Below are positions 43,873 to 57,351 of a DNA stretch of 64,000 bases, in pieces. The DNA comes from Isoetes taiwanensis (lineage: Eukaryota > Streptophyta > Lycopodiopsida > Isoetales > Isoetaceae). The stretch spans positions 1 to 64,000 of the forward strand of contig JAJEKV010000075.1 in assembly GCA_021234155.1 (NCBI GenBank), read 5' to 3'. Under the pieces are notes generated by a model. The model did not search any database. It saw only the letters and a list, made by a program, of their open reading frames with translations, and was not told the origin of the DNA. How positions within the stretch are numbered: the stretch's first letter is position 1; the number at the start of each line of letters is the position of its first letter. A program made the position numbers and the translations under genes.

Positions 43873-45430
43873 CTAATTGAAGGAATCTTGGCTCATGTAG
43901 GAACTGCATCTATACCTGATCAATTTGTGAGAAACCAAATCCGTTTCGGGCAACCAACCTAGAGTACCATGCGGGAACAATAACGGATCTTTATAGCGGT
44001 TCGTGTATTGTGGATCTAGGATCTTTGATATACACATCTCGTTGCTCATTGTGAAACCGAAAACAGCACTTCTTGGGTTAAGTGTTACAAAGATTATTAT
44101 TACCATGTATAATTGTTCGACTTCTTCGATACAATAGCACCATTCAATGATAGCATATTTGTTTAAGCTTTCGCATTTCTCTCACTTTCCTTACCAGCCC
44201 ATAATATGGATTTATAGCATTTAATACAGTTCCTACTTGCGGGACCCAATCAATTGGAAGGGATTGTGATCTAGCGATTTGCATACCTATCTTCTTGGTC
44301 GTGTATATACCAATGGATTTTTGGTGTGCTTTTGTGATCGGCAGATATCGATGATATGTTAAGCCCCATCATAGCAACGAAGATGGCGCATCCAAATGAG
44401 CGAATTCCCCTTGGACACAAAGAGCGATTGAAGCAAAAAAGGCGGTTCAACTTTCGACTATTCTTGCTCAAACCTCTGCGTAAAAAGTCGATCGAGGCGG
44501 GGAGGAAGCTTAGGCAATGTCGGCAAGATTAAACTTGCCATTATTGCAAGCAAAACTATCATTCTCGCTGCGTAGAAGCATCGTATGGCAGTATGGACAT
44601 GTTTTGCTCCATACAAACCCATCGTTATTAGCAGCCATATGAGACCGCATTTTTGTTATCTGTTGCTGCCAATGATCTCTTGCTATCATATGCAACTGTT
44701 CGTTACTTATGTCAACGCCATTGGTCGATGAATCATTTTGTGGGCCAACCACGACTTCCCATATCCTCGGTTGTTTCAGTGAGTTGAACTTACGTAAATA
44801 GCCGACTTCCTTCGCCTATGCTCCGAGACCTTCTATTTTCTCTTATGTATTCTCTCCTTTCTTCCCGCAAGATATCCTTCCTCTCCTCAGGGAGTTCGGT
44901 ATACCACCTACGTCTAAGCTCATTCCGTCGCAGTCTTCGCAGTGTACGATCATCATATGGCTCACCAACATCTTCTGTGCCAAAGGCTGACGCACTGTAA
45001 TCTTCAGTGCTAGTACATCCTCCATAATCCTCATCCTGGTAACTTGTAAGCCGTACTCGTTTATGCCTGGCTGCATCATTACTACTTCCTATGTCATGTT
45101 CATTGCTGATCACACTAGAGTTACCACCACGGTTCATTGGCCTTTCGTCCCAACGTTTCCATCTATTGCAATGCTACTCTCATGGTTTCGTTTGGTATAT
45201 TTGTGTCCCTGCTTTTGCAAACGTTGATCAGTGTTCTTCCTCGTTTGATGTACTACCTGATCTATTGCTTGTTGACCTGTTTGTTTCCTCTTATTTTCCC
45301 GCTCACGGGTGTACTCTCTTTTGATCTGTCTAAGCGCATCTTTTCTCTCGTCGAAAGCTTAGCATACCATCGTTGATACTCATTGCGTTTCAACCTTTTA
45401 AACTCTTCTGCCGAATAATTTTCCCGGGAT
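43873..45430 (-). pseudogene. Helitron N-terminal region: basic repeats, zinc-finger-like motif
   Basis: Pieces of the protein ahead of Rep. Two copies of a charged motif are seen: 'EFKRLKRNEYQRWYAKLS' near 45.4 kb and 'RRLRRNELRRRWYTELPEER' near 44.95 kb. A Cys-rich segment 'CPYCHTMLLRSENDSFAC' lies at about 44600, and 'DPLLFPHGTLGWLPETD' at about 43960 is typical just before the Rep domain. Frames are broken between pieces, so this part is non-functional as read or contains introns. Confidence 0.6.
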
Positions 45431-47974
45431 CTATTTCTATCTTCGCCCGTGGCATAAATGCGAAATGGGACTATCTATATTCTCAAAATCGCCCGGATCC
45501 CACAGCTCACATAGTAGCATGCAAAACATATTACGCCTCGGATCACAAGACAAGCGGTATCTCTTTGCTACTCTCATCAATAGCGCTCTATATAGGCAAC
45601 ATTGTCAACATCCATCACAAGAACGCAGCAACCAGCTCTACCACCCAACCAAAACCGTTAAACTTAAACAACTAGGTACTCAATATTGTTATAGCACGCT
45701 ACCCAATGTATGAAATAAGCTCCCATCAACGTCCCTGTTTTTCCTGTTCTACTTCTTCTGCTCACTAAGAACAAACGACGCTTTAGTCCCATGGCAGCTA
45801 CGCAAGATTACCCCAAATTACATCACACTCAAACAAATTGAAGATTTGTAAGAATCGGAGTATCTACGAGTTGCGAACTAATCTACGAAGCTGGTACGTT
45901 GGCTTGCCTAATATCTAGATACTGAGAAAGAAAGATATATCTAACATCTACTTCCAAGGTTGCAAAGCACAATAGAGAATAAGGCACAAACGTGCAATCC
46001 AATTCATAGTATAAGAATGAAGCTAGTCCTAACTAGTACCTGGATTCTACACCACTCTATAATCGCAGAGTTCCCTTCCCAAGGCAAAATTGATACAGCC
46101 TGTATTTCCGTATTTATGCCTGTCATCCACACAAGCCACTAAATGAATGACAAAGGACCAAGATAAACAGAAGCATGTTCTACATCTATTAATAATCGAA
46201 CCAGTCCTTCATATACTTTGACTCTTGTTTGCAGTTCAGGTTGTCTAGTATAATATTTGGAATCGATACCTATTTTCATCGTGTTTATAAGAATGATTTT
46301 GCCATGCATAAACCGATAGAGGAAACCATGTTTATGTTTTATTATGGAAACATTGAACATATAGCCACAATAGTCCTGTGCTGGGATCCTGGGATCCTGG
46401 CCTCAACATTATCTACATAGCAAGATATGAAACTCTCTAATTTCAGCCCTCTATGGGAACAGCACAAGGTCAAAAAGATGCATAGTGCATTGCTCGACAG
46501 AACGATTGATGCTCTAAAGCTCCAATAAAATGATGCTTCAATATTGAAGGAAACGAAACATTTGTCATTTCAGACCATTGCGGGCTGCCCGCATTGCACC
46601 AACATCCAAGCTCGTGTTTTTTATTTGCATAATTTTCACCCAGTTTGCTTAGGAGACTTACTTCTCCTGATGAGGCTATGTGAGTTTCAGAAGCATCTGT
46701 GGTCAGAAATAGGTTTGGGATCAAGCAACAAGCAATCGTACAAAAAATAACATCTTGCAGAAGTCCCATTACCACCCTCCAGCTTGAATTGGTTCACACC
46801 TGAACAGTTGGAATAATTGGCCACTTATATAAATGATGCGGCCGGAATGAAACGGTAATCACGCTATTTTAATTTTATATGTGGCGAAAAAACTTTCTAT
46901 ATCGATGCGGTAGTAATGTTATGAGACAAGATAAGGTGGTCACGGGTGATTTTGTAACAGATTTTCTAGTGGACGATGAAATTGTTATGATATGGCTAGG
47001 AGCTACATTCACAATTGTCGTCCCATCATTGCAACTCTTTAGATTCATACATTTTGGCACTGAAAAAGGGTTCCTCCTATGCTGTTTTGAAGAGCCTGAA
47101 AACGTGGTCTATCAAATGTTTGAAGAGGTAACTTTTGTATGGAACACTACGATTGTATTAGAATATGAAGCGTGATAATGGAAATGATGATTGAAGAGTA
47201 AGATTGAAGTGTATTTTTTACTCGGAATTCTGCTCTCAAACAAGCATAAACACAATGAGGGTAACTATGACAAGTACTATGTGAATCTAATAATTGAAGA
47301 AAACATTAAGTAACAATAGATAACGTCTTCAACTCCAAAATCCTTCCTAGTTTTTGTTTGTTCGCCAGATAACAATCGTGACCTACGCACCAATTGCAAA
47401 TCCTAAGTAATCTACTCTCAACAAAAATCGGCAGATTTTATACTTGCGAGGCGGCAGATTGACTTCGAATGTTGTGCATAATCGGCCGATACCATCGTGT
47501 CCTCCAAAACAAACTTCGCGATCGTTCATTAAATCGGGCAACTTCCTCTCCCATTCGTCAAGCATAGCTGCTTAAGGGCATTACGTCACACGCGACAGCC
47601 ACATCGCCCAAATCACGACAACTCACCGTAAATATCGAATTTAATTTATTAACAATTATGTCATTTCAATATAAATGTCAAAAAAAACCATATTAGTCAC
47701 ATCCATGTAGAAATTTCCCGTCTATTTAGGTATCCCCATAAATATCCGCGCCCTTCTAGGCACCTTCCTTAACACTATGATCAATGGCTAAGATTTCAGC
47801 TTCCCTATCCAGCGGTTTTAGGCATGGGGTGCATGCCCATACATACCCCCACTTTCCCCATGAGGTGGCATCATCTTCACCATCCATTTCACGATTGGAT
47901 GACTGGGATCAATCTCTATATATATGACCCCCATGTTACATACATGCCCCATAGAATAAGTTTATATATATTAA

Positions 47975-47976
<2 letters not shown>
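45431..47976. other. 2.5 kb without recognisable gene
   Basis: Short open frames only, no family motif. The Helitron 5' terminus should lie within the left part. The region is unlike the PLE repeats on either side. Confidence 0.5.

Positions 47977-48039
<63 letters not shown>
47977..48039. repeat. (TA)n microsatellite at the edge of the family B array
   Basis: About 31 TA units running straight into 'caaggcgaacac', the left edge of the first family B repeat. Shorter 'atatatac' runs mark the same edge at 54764 and 61519. Either the insertion target or an element-derived terminus. Confidence 0.9.
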
Positions 48040-48041
<2 letters not shown>

Positions 48042-50550
48042 AGGCGAACACAGGTAACCCAAGTTCCAACATCCAAAAGAGTCCGAGGTTAAACACGAGA
48101 CCTAGCTGAATTTATGGTTCCATTATTATTTTGGAGGATCATAACATGTATTCCATCCCTATCTAGTTGTACTTTAAAAGTTAGGGATGTGAAAATAATT
48201 TTTGAAAGCTTCATATCTCACGGGTGATTGAACGTATTAGACCATGTCTATTTCCTTATTTGATTATTTCTAATCCATAACTATGAATCGGATATAGCAA
48301 AACTATAAGTCAATCTATCTTACCACGAATATGATGCATTATTCTAGTTTTTCCAGTCCCTTTCTCATAAATACAATAGCAAGATGCATAACTCATATTT
48401 TGTTTTTCAAAAATATTTTTTCATTAAAGCATAAGTATTATTTTGTTTATACATCATTATAAGTTCGGACTTGTAAATATAAAAGCGACTTATTTAACGC
48501 ATATCATATAGAGTTCTCAAACTTTGAGCATTATATCGGACACGTGCATTCTCCTTACATTTGGCACAATCAAAATTAGGGAAATAATACCACGAACATC
48601 TTAAAGATGGCTTTTAGTCTGCATAAGCGTGAGTTCATTTGGCCTAGCCAATACTCCAAAAAAAACTTTTTCTTCCATTGTTTACATACTTGGGAATGCT
48701 CCACTTTGTCCGCTTTACAAATGCATGATGAAAAGCAGTAGGTAGAAAACTCACGGTTACTGCAACCAAAAGACAATTATTAGCCTAATGGGGGTAATAT
48801 TGAAATAGGCTAGCGGGTAAAGCAATAGAGTCTTCGGCAAAGCCCTTCAACCATATTGAGAATCAATGAGTTTAAAACAAAGCTTATGCGATAGGAGTAG
48901 TAAACTTCACTGTGTAGTATATGATCCCGGAACATGATTAAAGTGCATGTTCATATAGTATCTTTGCCTTGTAGAATCGGTGATGGATGTATTTGAAAAA
49001 TGCTTTCTTTGCGGGATCAGAGTGGCCCATCGAGAATGCGCTTAATATATTACATTTCCTATCCTATAAAGTTTATTTACAGCAATATATTTTAACTACT
49101 TGATAATACGAAATCATCTGAGAACTTTGAAGTAAGAGGTAAAGCCCCCCTTTTTTTTGTGTTTATGTGTTTATAGAATGTATATATTTGAAAAACTTTG
49201 GTTTAGAAGGATGCCCTCTCCAGTGATTCGTCCACTTGACTTGGTAGATTGTTCACAATTTCATTTGCTTTGGGAAAAAGCAGGATCGGGCTTGTGCTAG
49301 AGGTGAGGTCCTGGAAACTTTCTACCAGCGGCCTTTTGCTTTAAAGCAGCCCTCTTTACGCTATATATGTCAATCCGACCTTTCTGCCATTTGCTCAAGC
49401 TTCGGCTTTTTTTATGGCTGCCCCATCATTTCTTCCAACAAAACTACAGTCCACACCGGCCTCCTTGAGCATCTCTAGGATGTCAAGTTTAAGTGGGGCT
49501 TCTTGTTGCAAGAACCTTCAGTCTCGTCATGTTATAAGAATACAAAAGGATTGCGGAGAGATTTCTATTCTCGGGCGTATTCTCTTCAAATTTCGGGATA
49601 GAGATAAGTAGCTCAGCGCTGATGAAGGCGGATTTACCACATTGCAAAGGATTGAAACTAGGGTTAAGTATTCAAGGCGAGAAAAAGTGTCATCATACCC
49701 GGTGCGGCATCCCACGATATCGATCTTTGCCTTCATGATTTCAAAGCAATCCAACAATTTAAAACACACGCGATTACCTTCTCTTGGTTGTTGAGGTAGC
49801 GTACCCCATTTAGTATGGCAAGAGAGATACAGCTCCTTTTCTCGGTGAAATTAAGGTAAGCACCCACGGCGGCTAGATCGGTATGAGCTAAACCTATTTT
49901 GTAAGAACCCTAAAAGATATTCTACAGTAGAATCCATATGTTGGTACCATGTAATGTGGACGTATCCCATACTTGGCGTATATGCCTTAAATACCACTTG
50001 TGTCCCCTATGCCTAAACCACTCTAATGTATCAGAAAGATATAGTAGCTTAAGCAGTAATAATCAAATGGATTTGCCTTTATCTTGAAGTCTAAATAGTC
50101 AGCTCTTTATCTCTGTCTGGTATGTACGTCTAAAGGTTATCCCCCCATATAATAAAGAAGTTAATAATAAAGGATAACCATTTCTTACCCCAAGTATTAC
50201 CTCAATTTTTCATATTAGGTCATTATTAGACTTATATCCTTCCACCATTATTGATGTTTATTCAATTATTTTTCAAAACAAGTTTTATAATTACATATCA
50301 CCTTAGCACTAAGGTTTGAAGATATACGTAGCCGTATTTATTGTTGCCCCCATATTGATCATGGTTTCTACATTAAAATGGCCAAGTCAACCTTTCAAAT
50401 TTAGATGGCTAATCTATTAAGTCCATGGTGCTACTTTCATGCCTTTAGATAAATTCATGACATTAGCTTCTTTAGAAATCTTATGGCTTTCAACATTAAC
50501 CTATCAACCTATTGGATATATGTATATGTATATTTATATATATGTAAAAA
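48030..50550 (-). repeat. Family B pseudo-LTR, copy 1
   Basis: Collinear with copies 2 and 3. Over most of its length CAG/CTG sites differ from copy 3 ('gtatctttgccttg' for 'gtatgctgccttg', 'tcccggaacatg' for 'tcccagaacatg'). Exon 2 lies at about 48776-48566 and exon 1 at about 49530-49200, both disrupted. Right edge: TA-rich 'tatatgtatatgtatattt'. Confidence 0.9.
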
Positions 50551-50607
50551 TTGCCTACCTCCTACCGGGAGGAGAGATAGGGCCCTGTTAAAGTATTATA
50601 GGGAGAT

Positions 50608-50642
50608 GAGGAGGTCCCTATATTACTTAGGGACCTACCTCA
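50608..50642 (-). other. Conserved 3' hairpin, family B unit 1
   Basis: Stem tgagg-aggtcccta / tagggacct-a-cctca around loop tattact; identical to 57352-57386. It lies directly after the end of the polymerase gene. Confidence 0.7.
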
Positions 50643-50679
50643 CCACCTAAGAACTTATCTACTCATATCTAGAACAGAA

Positions 50680-52752
50680 AATTTAGAACTGCCTCATACG
50701 TATTTTTCGTAATTCATTCCTCATAATGTTGATGTCATATTGTAGACCCGGAAAGTCATTATCTTTTATAAACTTTCAACAACGTCCCTCATACGTCTTT
50801 TTATTAAATCCCTTGTTGATAAAAGTTTCCCGGCCAAGCCATGTAGATCTTTGACCATGAAAGGATTGGCCGTATGCATTATAAATAAGGTATTACTGCG
50901 AGACTAATACGTTGCAGGCCATAAGGTATGATGCTGCTTGACTTCTTGAGTGTACAAACTTGGCGATTGTGAAGGGTAGTTTATCCCTTTTGTCATATCG
51001 TATGTAATGCGGTACCTTCCATGAGCTATGTTAAGTACCTCAATAGTCATGTTTAAAAGTGTACTTTCCTTCCTCCGCCCAAATCATCATCTTATTGGGC
51101 GATTATATAGTTTCATCCTTAATTTTAAGAATATTTAGATCATAGATGCACTTCTTTGTTATCAACGGTTCCTTATTGTCAAGGTTAGGATACTTCCTAA
51201 TGTGGTATTTGTTAATTCCAATAAGATCATCAATATATCTCCTTGTGTATCACGAATGTCATGACTTCAAGATTTTGCCTTCATTGCATAGATTAATAAT
51301 GAAGTTGAGCTTCGAAGAATGCAAGGTAAAGATTACACCAAGAAATTTCTTTGGGAAGCCCATGGGTATACGATCTGTCTCCATATGGTCTTTCCATCTC
51401 AAAGAAAACAACATTTTAACAACCATGTGTTAATGCGAGAAGTCGGTTTGGTGATATGAGTCCATTTCTTGCCCTTAATATTAGTATGTTTCCATATTAC
51501 TTCATTTGTGCCATTATTTAATCTTTGCGTACCACATTTTATTGTTTTGTGTTGCCACCATTTGGACCATGCAAGGTCACAAACCACGCTCATAACATGG
51601 CATATGCCCTGTTCACCATCAATAGGTATATTCTCAAAGCATTTTGTTATATCACATACAAAGAGATCATCTATTTTGCTAGGCAAATTCTGATTAGATC
51701 ATATATGGAGCTGATTACCCATGATGCTTTAATGTCATCTTTGGTTGTCCCCATGATATCCTTCACATATCTCCTTGAATCTGAGGCCTGATTCTAAGAT
51801 ATTATTTAAACCAGCGACCACTAGGGAAGATATATTTGAGAATATCTTTGCGGTGAGCATTAGTGATCGGTATTCTCTTTTGTGAGCTTTATATATCCCC
51901 AGCGGTATGGTAGCTCTCGCTCTGCTGGTGATCTTTCAATAAGACATTCAATATCTTTCTCCACTTGTGTGATCACTCGTCTTTTGTGTACGTGATTTTT
52001 CAAAATCATGACTTGTAAGCCTCTTATAGGCTTCAATTCTTATGTGAAATGGGCAAATAAAGGGCGTTGTTAGCGGCTTTGTCTATTCGACAACATAGAA
52101 GTTGTCTTTTAAGCCATGTTATATTCTTAACAACTTCCTCATCTTCAATAAGGAACTTGATTTTTGTTACTTTTGTTCTTGTTAATGGCTTCCATTGCCA
52201 CTATCTCGACCACCATTAAAATTTCAGCCTTACAGCGGATCAATGAGTTCCTTATCTTTTCGAGGAAAATGAGAATCTATGAGCGGTAAGAACTGTTCAA
52301 TAGTTACTTCGACTCTTTCTTGAAGAGTGGAATCGTGAAAAGGGTGGTCGGGGAATATGGTTTAGTCCCATCTTTGAACATGTTTCTTAAAGCCTTGTGA
52401 TGTACTATGGTAATATCGGTTGTCACGATATGTCCAATCTCTTTATCAATAAAATTTGCTTGAGTGTAGGATTATGGCATGGGCATTTCATACTTTCATC
52501 ACTTGCAAAAACCATCTTTGGTTTATAGAACATGGCTTTTAAATTGCCAATGTATCTCCATCCAAATGTTGTACTCTCAAATATCTTGGTTCCTTTATCA
52601 CCAAAGTGCTTGGTGAGGACCTCCATGAAAACTGTGTTAAATTTGACTTTCCCCACCATTTTTGAGAAGAAAGAAAAGTGTACATATTTTTTATTCAGGT
52701 TGATCTTGTTGGGTGTGAGGATCCAATCCCCATCCTCATTCATGGTCAGCAT
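50680..52752 (-). pseudogene. Penelope-like reverse transcriptase, family B unit 1 (broken)
   Basis: Same gene as 57407-59512 with many frame changes. Readable parts are the N terminus (52752-52423, 'KCPCHNPTLKQ'), 'LFVCDITKCFENIPIDGEQG' (about 51670), and pieces around the motif B and C sites. Nearly every break lies where the intact copy has CAG or CTG. It may be functional if those are consensus errors. Confidence 0.75.
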
Positions 52753-53029
52753 TCTCCTGATCTGTTAGCATGTATTGTATCAAGATCCTAAGGATCGAGT
52801 AAAAGTAAAAAGTAATGCCTAAGTAGGCATTTGATCTTATCTATGAAGTTAAATCTGGTTTTAGAACCCAGAGAATACAAAGCAAGTCATCCTTGAATCA
52901 TTCTACAACTATATTAAAGTCTATAATCGATTCATGGAAATTATGATTATCATTTTGAGAGTGTAGCGGATGTAAAACAAGTAATTTATAAGCTATGTAC
53001 TTACTTGATCATATTGAGGTTGCATGGTG

Positions 53030-54632
53030 ATGCCTCATACCTCGGCCGGGATATGCATTTGCTTTTGTTTTGTTGAATCGATCCCCATTGATGCTCACAT
53101 CGTCAAGATCCACTATATGCGTGTTGCAATTTTAGATAGACTTGGATGTATAAAGAATCGAGGCCTTTTATGCGACTTAGGTGGCATGACTATAGAGCTT
53201 CTTTGAAGTTTTGTCGGGTTATTTGGATCTTTTTCGATTTCCATTGTTGCATTTGTCACCGTTGTTTTCTTCTTTGCTTGCTTTATCAGAAATTTCATTG
53301 GTTTGACTGTTTTTTCCAGTATCTCAGTGAGTTTGGTGGCTCCAAATTCATTGTTGAGGTCGGCATTGGGATCTTACGCAAACATTTGTCATTTTGAGCA
53401 GGATGTCCACGACCTTGAGGTATCAAGGAATGCTATGATAGCATTTTTGAATGGCTTGGTTGCCAAAATAGAAGTGAAGAATGCAAACCTTCTTGGAGTA
53501 GAGTGTTCAGGCCAGGCCTTGTCAAGATTGTTCATGAGGTACCAGATAGCATGATCTATCCAGATGATGGTATCAGGGCATTCACCACCATTGTCCTTAG
53601 CTGCCTTGTCACATTTGCATTTAATGAATGGGCAGAATGTCCTCCACATTTTCTTTATGTAAAACTCATGCCTCCTTTCATCAATTCGAGCTTGGTGGCT
53701 TTTTTGGCCAATGAATATACTCTTCTTTATTCTTTGCATTCGCCCGGGCATTTAGCAGAAAATGGTAGTGTGATCTCAAGTTTCTCAACCGTACGTATGA
53801 AGTTGTCAGCATTTTTATGGGCGTCCACCATTTCATTGTTGCTAATAGATGCCAAGCTTCTCCATGCTTCCAGACTGATAGGTGCAACTACTCCTAGATT
53901 TTTGCTTTTCCATAAAGCTTGCTGATATTGATTGCCATGTGATTCAATTTCCCTAGAAGTCATGACAGGAAAGCGCCCACAGTTGAAGAAGTTCAACATA
54001 TTAATTGGTAGTCTTTCATTTTCCACTGGTTCCTGTACCACATCATTACTAGCTTGTGGGATACCAAAGGCCGCCCTCTGATCCTCAGCCAGCATGTTTA
54101 TATTGAACAAACAATTGGCAAAGTTTGCATTGGGTATAACTTTGTTCTGAACAGGGGTAGCTCTGGTCCTTTTTGCATTGTTAACAGAGGGGAAGGTGAA
54201 TCTGACTCCATTTGCTCTCTCCAGTGCAGTAAGGCATTTAACAAAGGCCTTAAGGTTTCCAGCCTCACGCTCAGTGGCATTGAACTGTATCATGGACAGC
54301 CTGTTGTATATGCTATCAATCATGCTTTTGCAGGTACCAACATCGTATTCTGCCTTCATAAAGCTGGATACAAGTGAGAGGAATCCAGACATACCAAGAT
54401 GCGTGATCACTGAATTGTTTGGTCCATTGATACAATTTTCCATGGAGATAATGTATTTATGCAGCTCAGCATTGAGTATGCAAGCTATAACAGTCTGTAC
54501 TGCCATATTAGGGGCTTTGCAAGGTAATGTGCCATATCCAAGTGTTATCAAGTGTTGGCTCCATTGTGCCTCAAAGGCTGCATCCAGATCATTGAGTTGG
54601 GGATAAGCACCTTTGGTGTTATACACACCCTC
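53030..54632 (-). pseudogene. Long middle exon, family B unit 1 (5' half intact)
   Basis: Begins after acceptor 'TTCTTTTTTAG/GAG' and is open for 300 codons to 53727, then shifts (53751-53389, 53298-53113). It gives the N-terminal half damaged in unit 2: 'YNTKGAYPQLNDLDAAF', 'LGYGTLPCKAPNMAVQTVIA', 'RLPINMLNFFNCGRFPVMTS'. The second half matches 60500-59762. An abrupt change from clean to CAG/CTG-altered sequence occurs near 53.75 kb. Confidence 0.7.
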
Positions 54633-55282
54633 CTAAAAAAGAAACAGTAAGTACTTGTATGATCATAATTTTCAACAAAACAAGATTTATAGTGAATAGA
54701 AGAAAAGGTCAGGAATACATTTTATGATCCAAACTGGTTGAACCAGTTACCCGAAATCGCTGAATATATACAAGGCCAGAACCTGGGTAACCCAAGTTCC
54801 AACATCCAAAGCCAGTCCAAGTTAAACCTGAGACCTAGCTGAATTTATCGGTTCCATTATTATTTTGGAGGATCATAACATGTATTCCATCCCTATCTAG
54901 TTGTACTTAAAGTTCGGGGATGTGAAAAATAATTTTTTGAAAGCTTCATATCTACGGGTGAGCGAGGTATTAGACCATGTCTATTTCCTTATTTGATTAT
55001 TTCTAATCCATAACTATGAATCAGATATAGCAAAACTATAAGTCAATCTATCTTACCCTGAATATGATGTATTATTCTAGTTTTTTCCAGTCCCTTTCTC
55101 ATAAATACACTAGCAAGATGCATAGCTTATATTTCTGTTTTCCAAAAATATTTTTTCATTAAAGCATAAGTATTACAGCCTGGTTATACATCATTATAAG
55201 TTCAGACTTGTAAATATAAAGAAAACGACTTATTTAACCGCATATCATATAGAGTTCTCAAACTTTGAGCATTATATCAGAC

Positions 55283-55500
55283 CTGTGCATTCTCCTTACA
55301 TTTGGCACAATCAAAATTAGGGAAATAATACCACCTGAACATCTTAAAGATGGCTTTAGTGCATAGCGTGAGTTCATTTGGCCCTAGCCAATACTCCATC
55401 AAAAAACTTTTCTTCCATTGTTTACATACTTGAGAATGCTCCACTTTGTCACGCTTTACAAATGCATGATGAAAAGCAGTAGGTAGAAAACTCAGGTTAC
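55283..55500 (-). CDS. Exon 2 of PLE family B (repeat copy 2)
   Basis: Between acceptor 'TGGCTGCAG/GTAACC' and donor 'AATGCACAG/GTCTG'. Best reading of the three copies: 'HHAFVKRDKVEHSQVCKQW', 'FLMEYWLGPNELT', 'KAIFKMFRWYYFPNFDCAKC'. The closing 'C..C' pair with an earlier Cys could bind metal. The exon ends in phase 0, matching the phase 0 start of the long exon. Its start phase agrees with exon 1 in copy 3 but not in copy 2, where small indels differ. Confidence 0.5.
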
Positions 55501-56199
55501 CTGCAGCCAAAAGACAATTATTAGCCTAATGAGGGTAATATTGAAATAGGCTAGCAGGTAAGCAATAGAGTCTTCTGGCTTAAAAGCCCTTCAACCATAT
55601 TCAGAATCAATGAGTTTAAAACAAAGCTTATGCCTGATAGGAGTAGTAAACTTCCTGTGTAGTATATGATCCCAGAACATGATTAAAGTGCATGTTCATA
55701 TAGTATGCTGCCTTGTAGAATCAGCTGATGGATGTATTCAGAAAAATGCTCTGTTTGCCAGGATCCGTGGCCCATCCAGAATCTGCTTAATATATTACAT
55801 TTCCTATCCTATAAAGTTTATTTCTGACAATATATTTTAACTAGCAATTAATACACGAAATCATCTAGAGAACTTTGAAGTAAGAAGTAAAACCCCCCCC
55901 TTTTTTTGTGTTTATAGAACAGAATGTATATATTTGAAAAACCTGGTTTAGAAGGATGCCCTCTCCAGAGATTCGTCCACTTGACTTGGTAGATTGTTCA
56001 CAATTTCATTTGCTTTGGGAAAAAGACAGATCGGGCTTGTGCTAGAGGTGAGGTCTGGAAACTTTCTACCCCGGCCTTTTTGCTTTGAGCAGCCCTCTTT
56101 ACGCTATATATGTCAATCCCGGCCTTTTTGCCATTTGCTCAAGCTACGCTTTTTATGGCTGCCCCATCATTTCTTCCAACAAAACTCTGATCCGGTCCA

Positions 56200-56562
56200 C
56201 CGGCCTCCTTGAGCATCTCTAGGATGTCAAGTTTCGTGGGCTTCTTGTTGCAAGAACCTTCCGGTCTCGTCATGTTATAAGAATACAAAGGATTGCAGCG
56301 GAGAGATTTCTATTCTCGGGCGTATTCTCTTCAAATTTCGGGATAGAGATAAGTAGTTCAGCGATGAAGGCGGATTTACCACATTGCAAAGGATTGAAAC
56401 TAGGGTTAAGTATTCAAGCCCGAGAAAAGTGTCATCATACCTAAAATTTGCGGCATCCACGATATCGATCTTTGCCTTCATGATTTCAAAGCAATCCAAC
56501 AATTTAAAACACACGCGATTACCTTCTCTTGGTTGTTGTTGGTGTACCCCATTCGGCGCCAA
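56200..56562 (-). pseudogene. Exon 1 of PLE family B, repeat copy 2 (broken)
   Basis: The upstream part reads 'MKAKIDIVDAANFRYDDTF' and the exon continues in shifted frames to about 55960. All shifts lie in the block of CAG/CTG-altered bases. Confidence 0.5.
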
Positions 56563-57351
56563 GCAAGCGAGATACCGCTCCTTTTCTCGGTGAAATTAAG
56601 GTAAGCACCCTGGCGGCTAGATCCGTATGAGCTAAACCTATTTTGTAAGAACCCTAAAAAGATATTCTGATAGAATCCATATGTTGGTACCATGTAATGT
56701 GGGCATTATCCCATACTTGGCGTATATGCCTTAAATACCACTTGTGTCCCCTATGCCTAAACCACTCTAATGTATCAGAAAGATATAGTAGCTTAAGCAG
56801 TAATAATCAAATGGATTTGCCTTTATCTTGAAGTCTAAATAGTCAGCTCTTTATCTCTGTCTGGTATGTACGTCTAAAGGTTATCTCCCCATATAATAAA
56901 GAAGTTAATAATAAAGGATAACCATTTCTTACCCCAAGTATTACCTCAATTTTTCATATTAGGTCATTATTAGACTTATATCCTTCCACCATTATTGATG
57001 TTTATTCAATTATTTTTTCAAAACAAGTTTTATAATTACATATCACCTTAGCACTAAGGTTTGAAGATATACGTAGCCGTATTTATTGTTGCCCCCATAT
57101 TGATCATGGTTTCTACATTAAAATGGCCAAGTCAACCTTTCAAATTTAGATGGCTAATCTATTAAGTCCATGGTGCTACTTTCATGCCTTTAGATAAATT
57201 CATGACATTAACTGCTAGAAATCTTATGGCTTTCAACATTAACCTATCCAACCTATTGGATATATGTATATGTATATTTATATATATGTAAAAATTACCT
57301 ACCTCCTACCGGGAGGAGAGATAGGGCCCTGTTAAAGTATTATAGGGAGAT

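Larger units (their letters stand above)
38841..45430 (-). mobile_element. Helitron with Rep/helicase and RPA-like gene
   Basis: On the minus strand: a basic repeat region and zinc-finger-like N terminus (45.43-44.51 kb), a Rep (HUH) domain (43844-42696), a PIF1-like helicase (42723-40798), then an RPA70-like gene (40577-38841). This set is diagnostic of plant autonomous Helitrons, which move by rolling-circle transposition. Termini (5' TC, 3' hairpin-CTRR) were not located; limits are those of the coding parts. Several frame changes suggest a decayed copy. Confidence 0.8.
54763..57295 (-). repeat. Family B pseudo-LTR, copy 2
   Basis: Mostly like copy 3 at 54.8-55.9 kb; a block at about 56.03-56.6 kb shows CAG/CTG-type differences that break exon 1. 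On the minus strand it belongs to unit 1 (its exons feed the body at 54.6-50.7 kb). Confidence 0.9.

Noticed and set aside
45373-47175. Several 60-100 codon frames at 45.4-47.2 kb
   Set aside because: No motifs, no repeats between copies, no plausible splice structure.
47977-48039. (TA)n frame encoding Tyr/Ile repeats as a peptide
   Set aside because: Microsatellite translation only.
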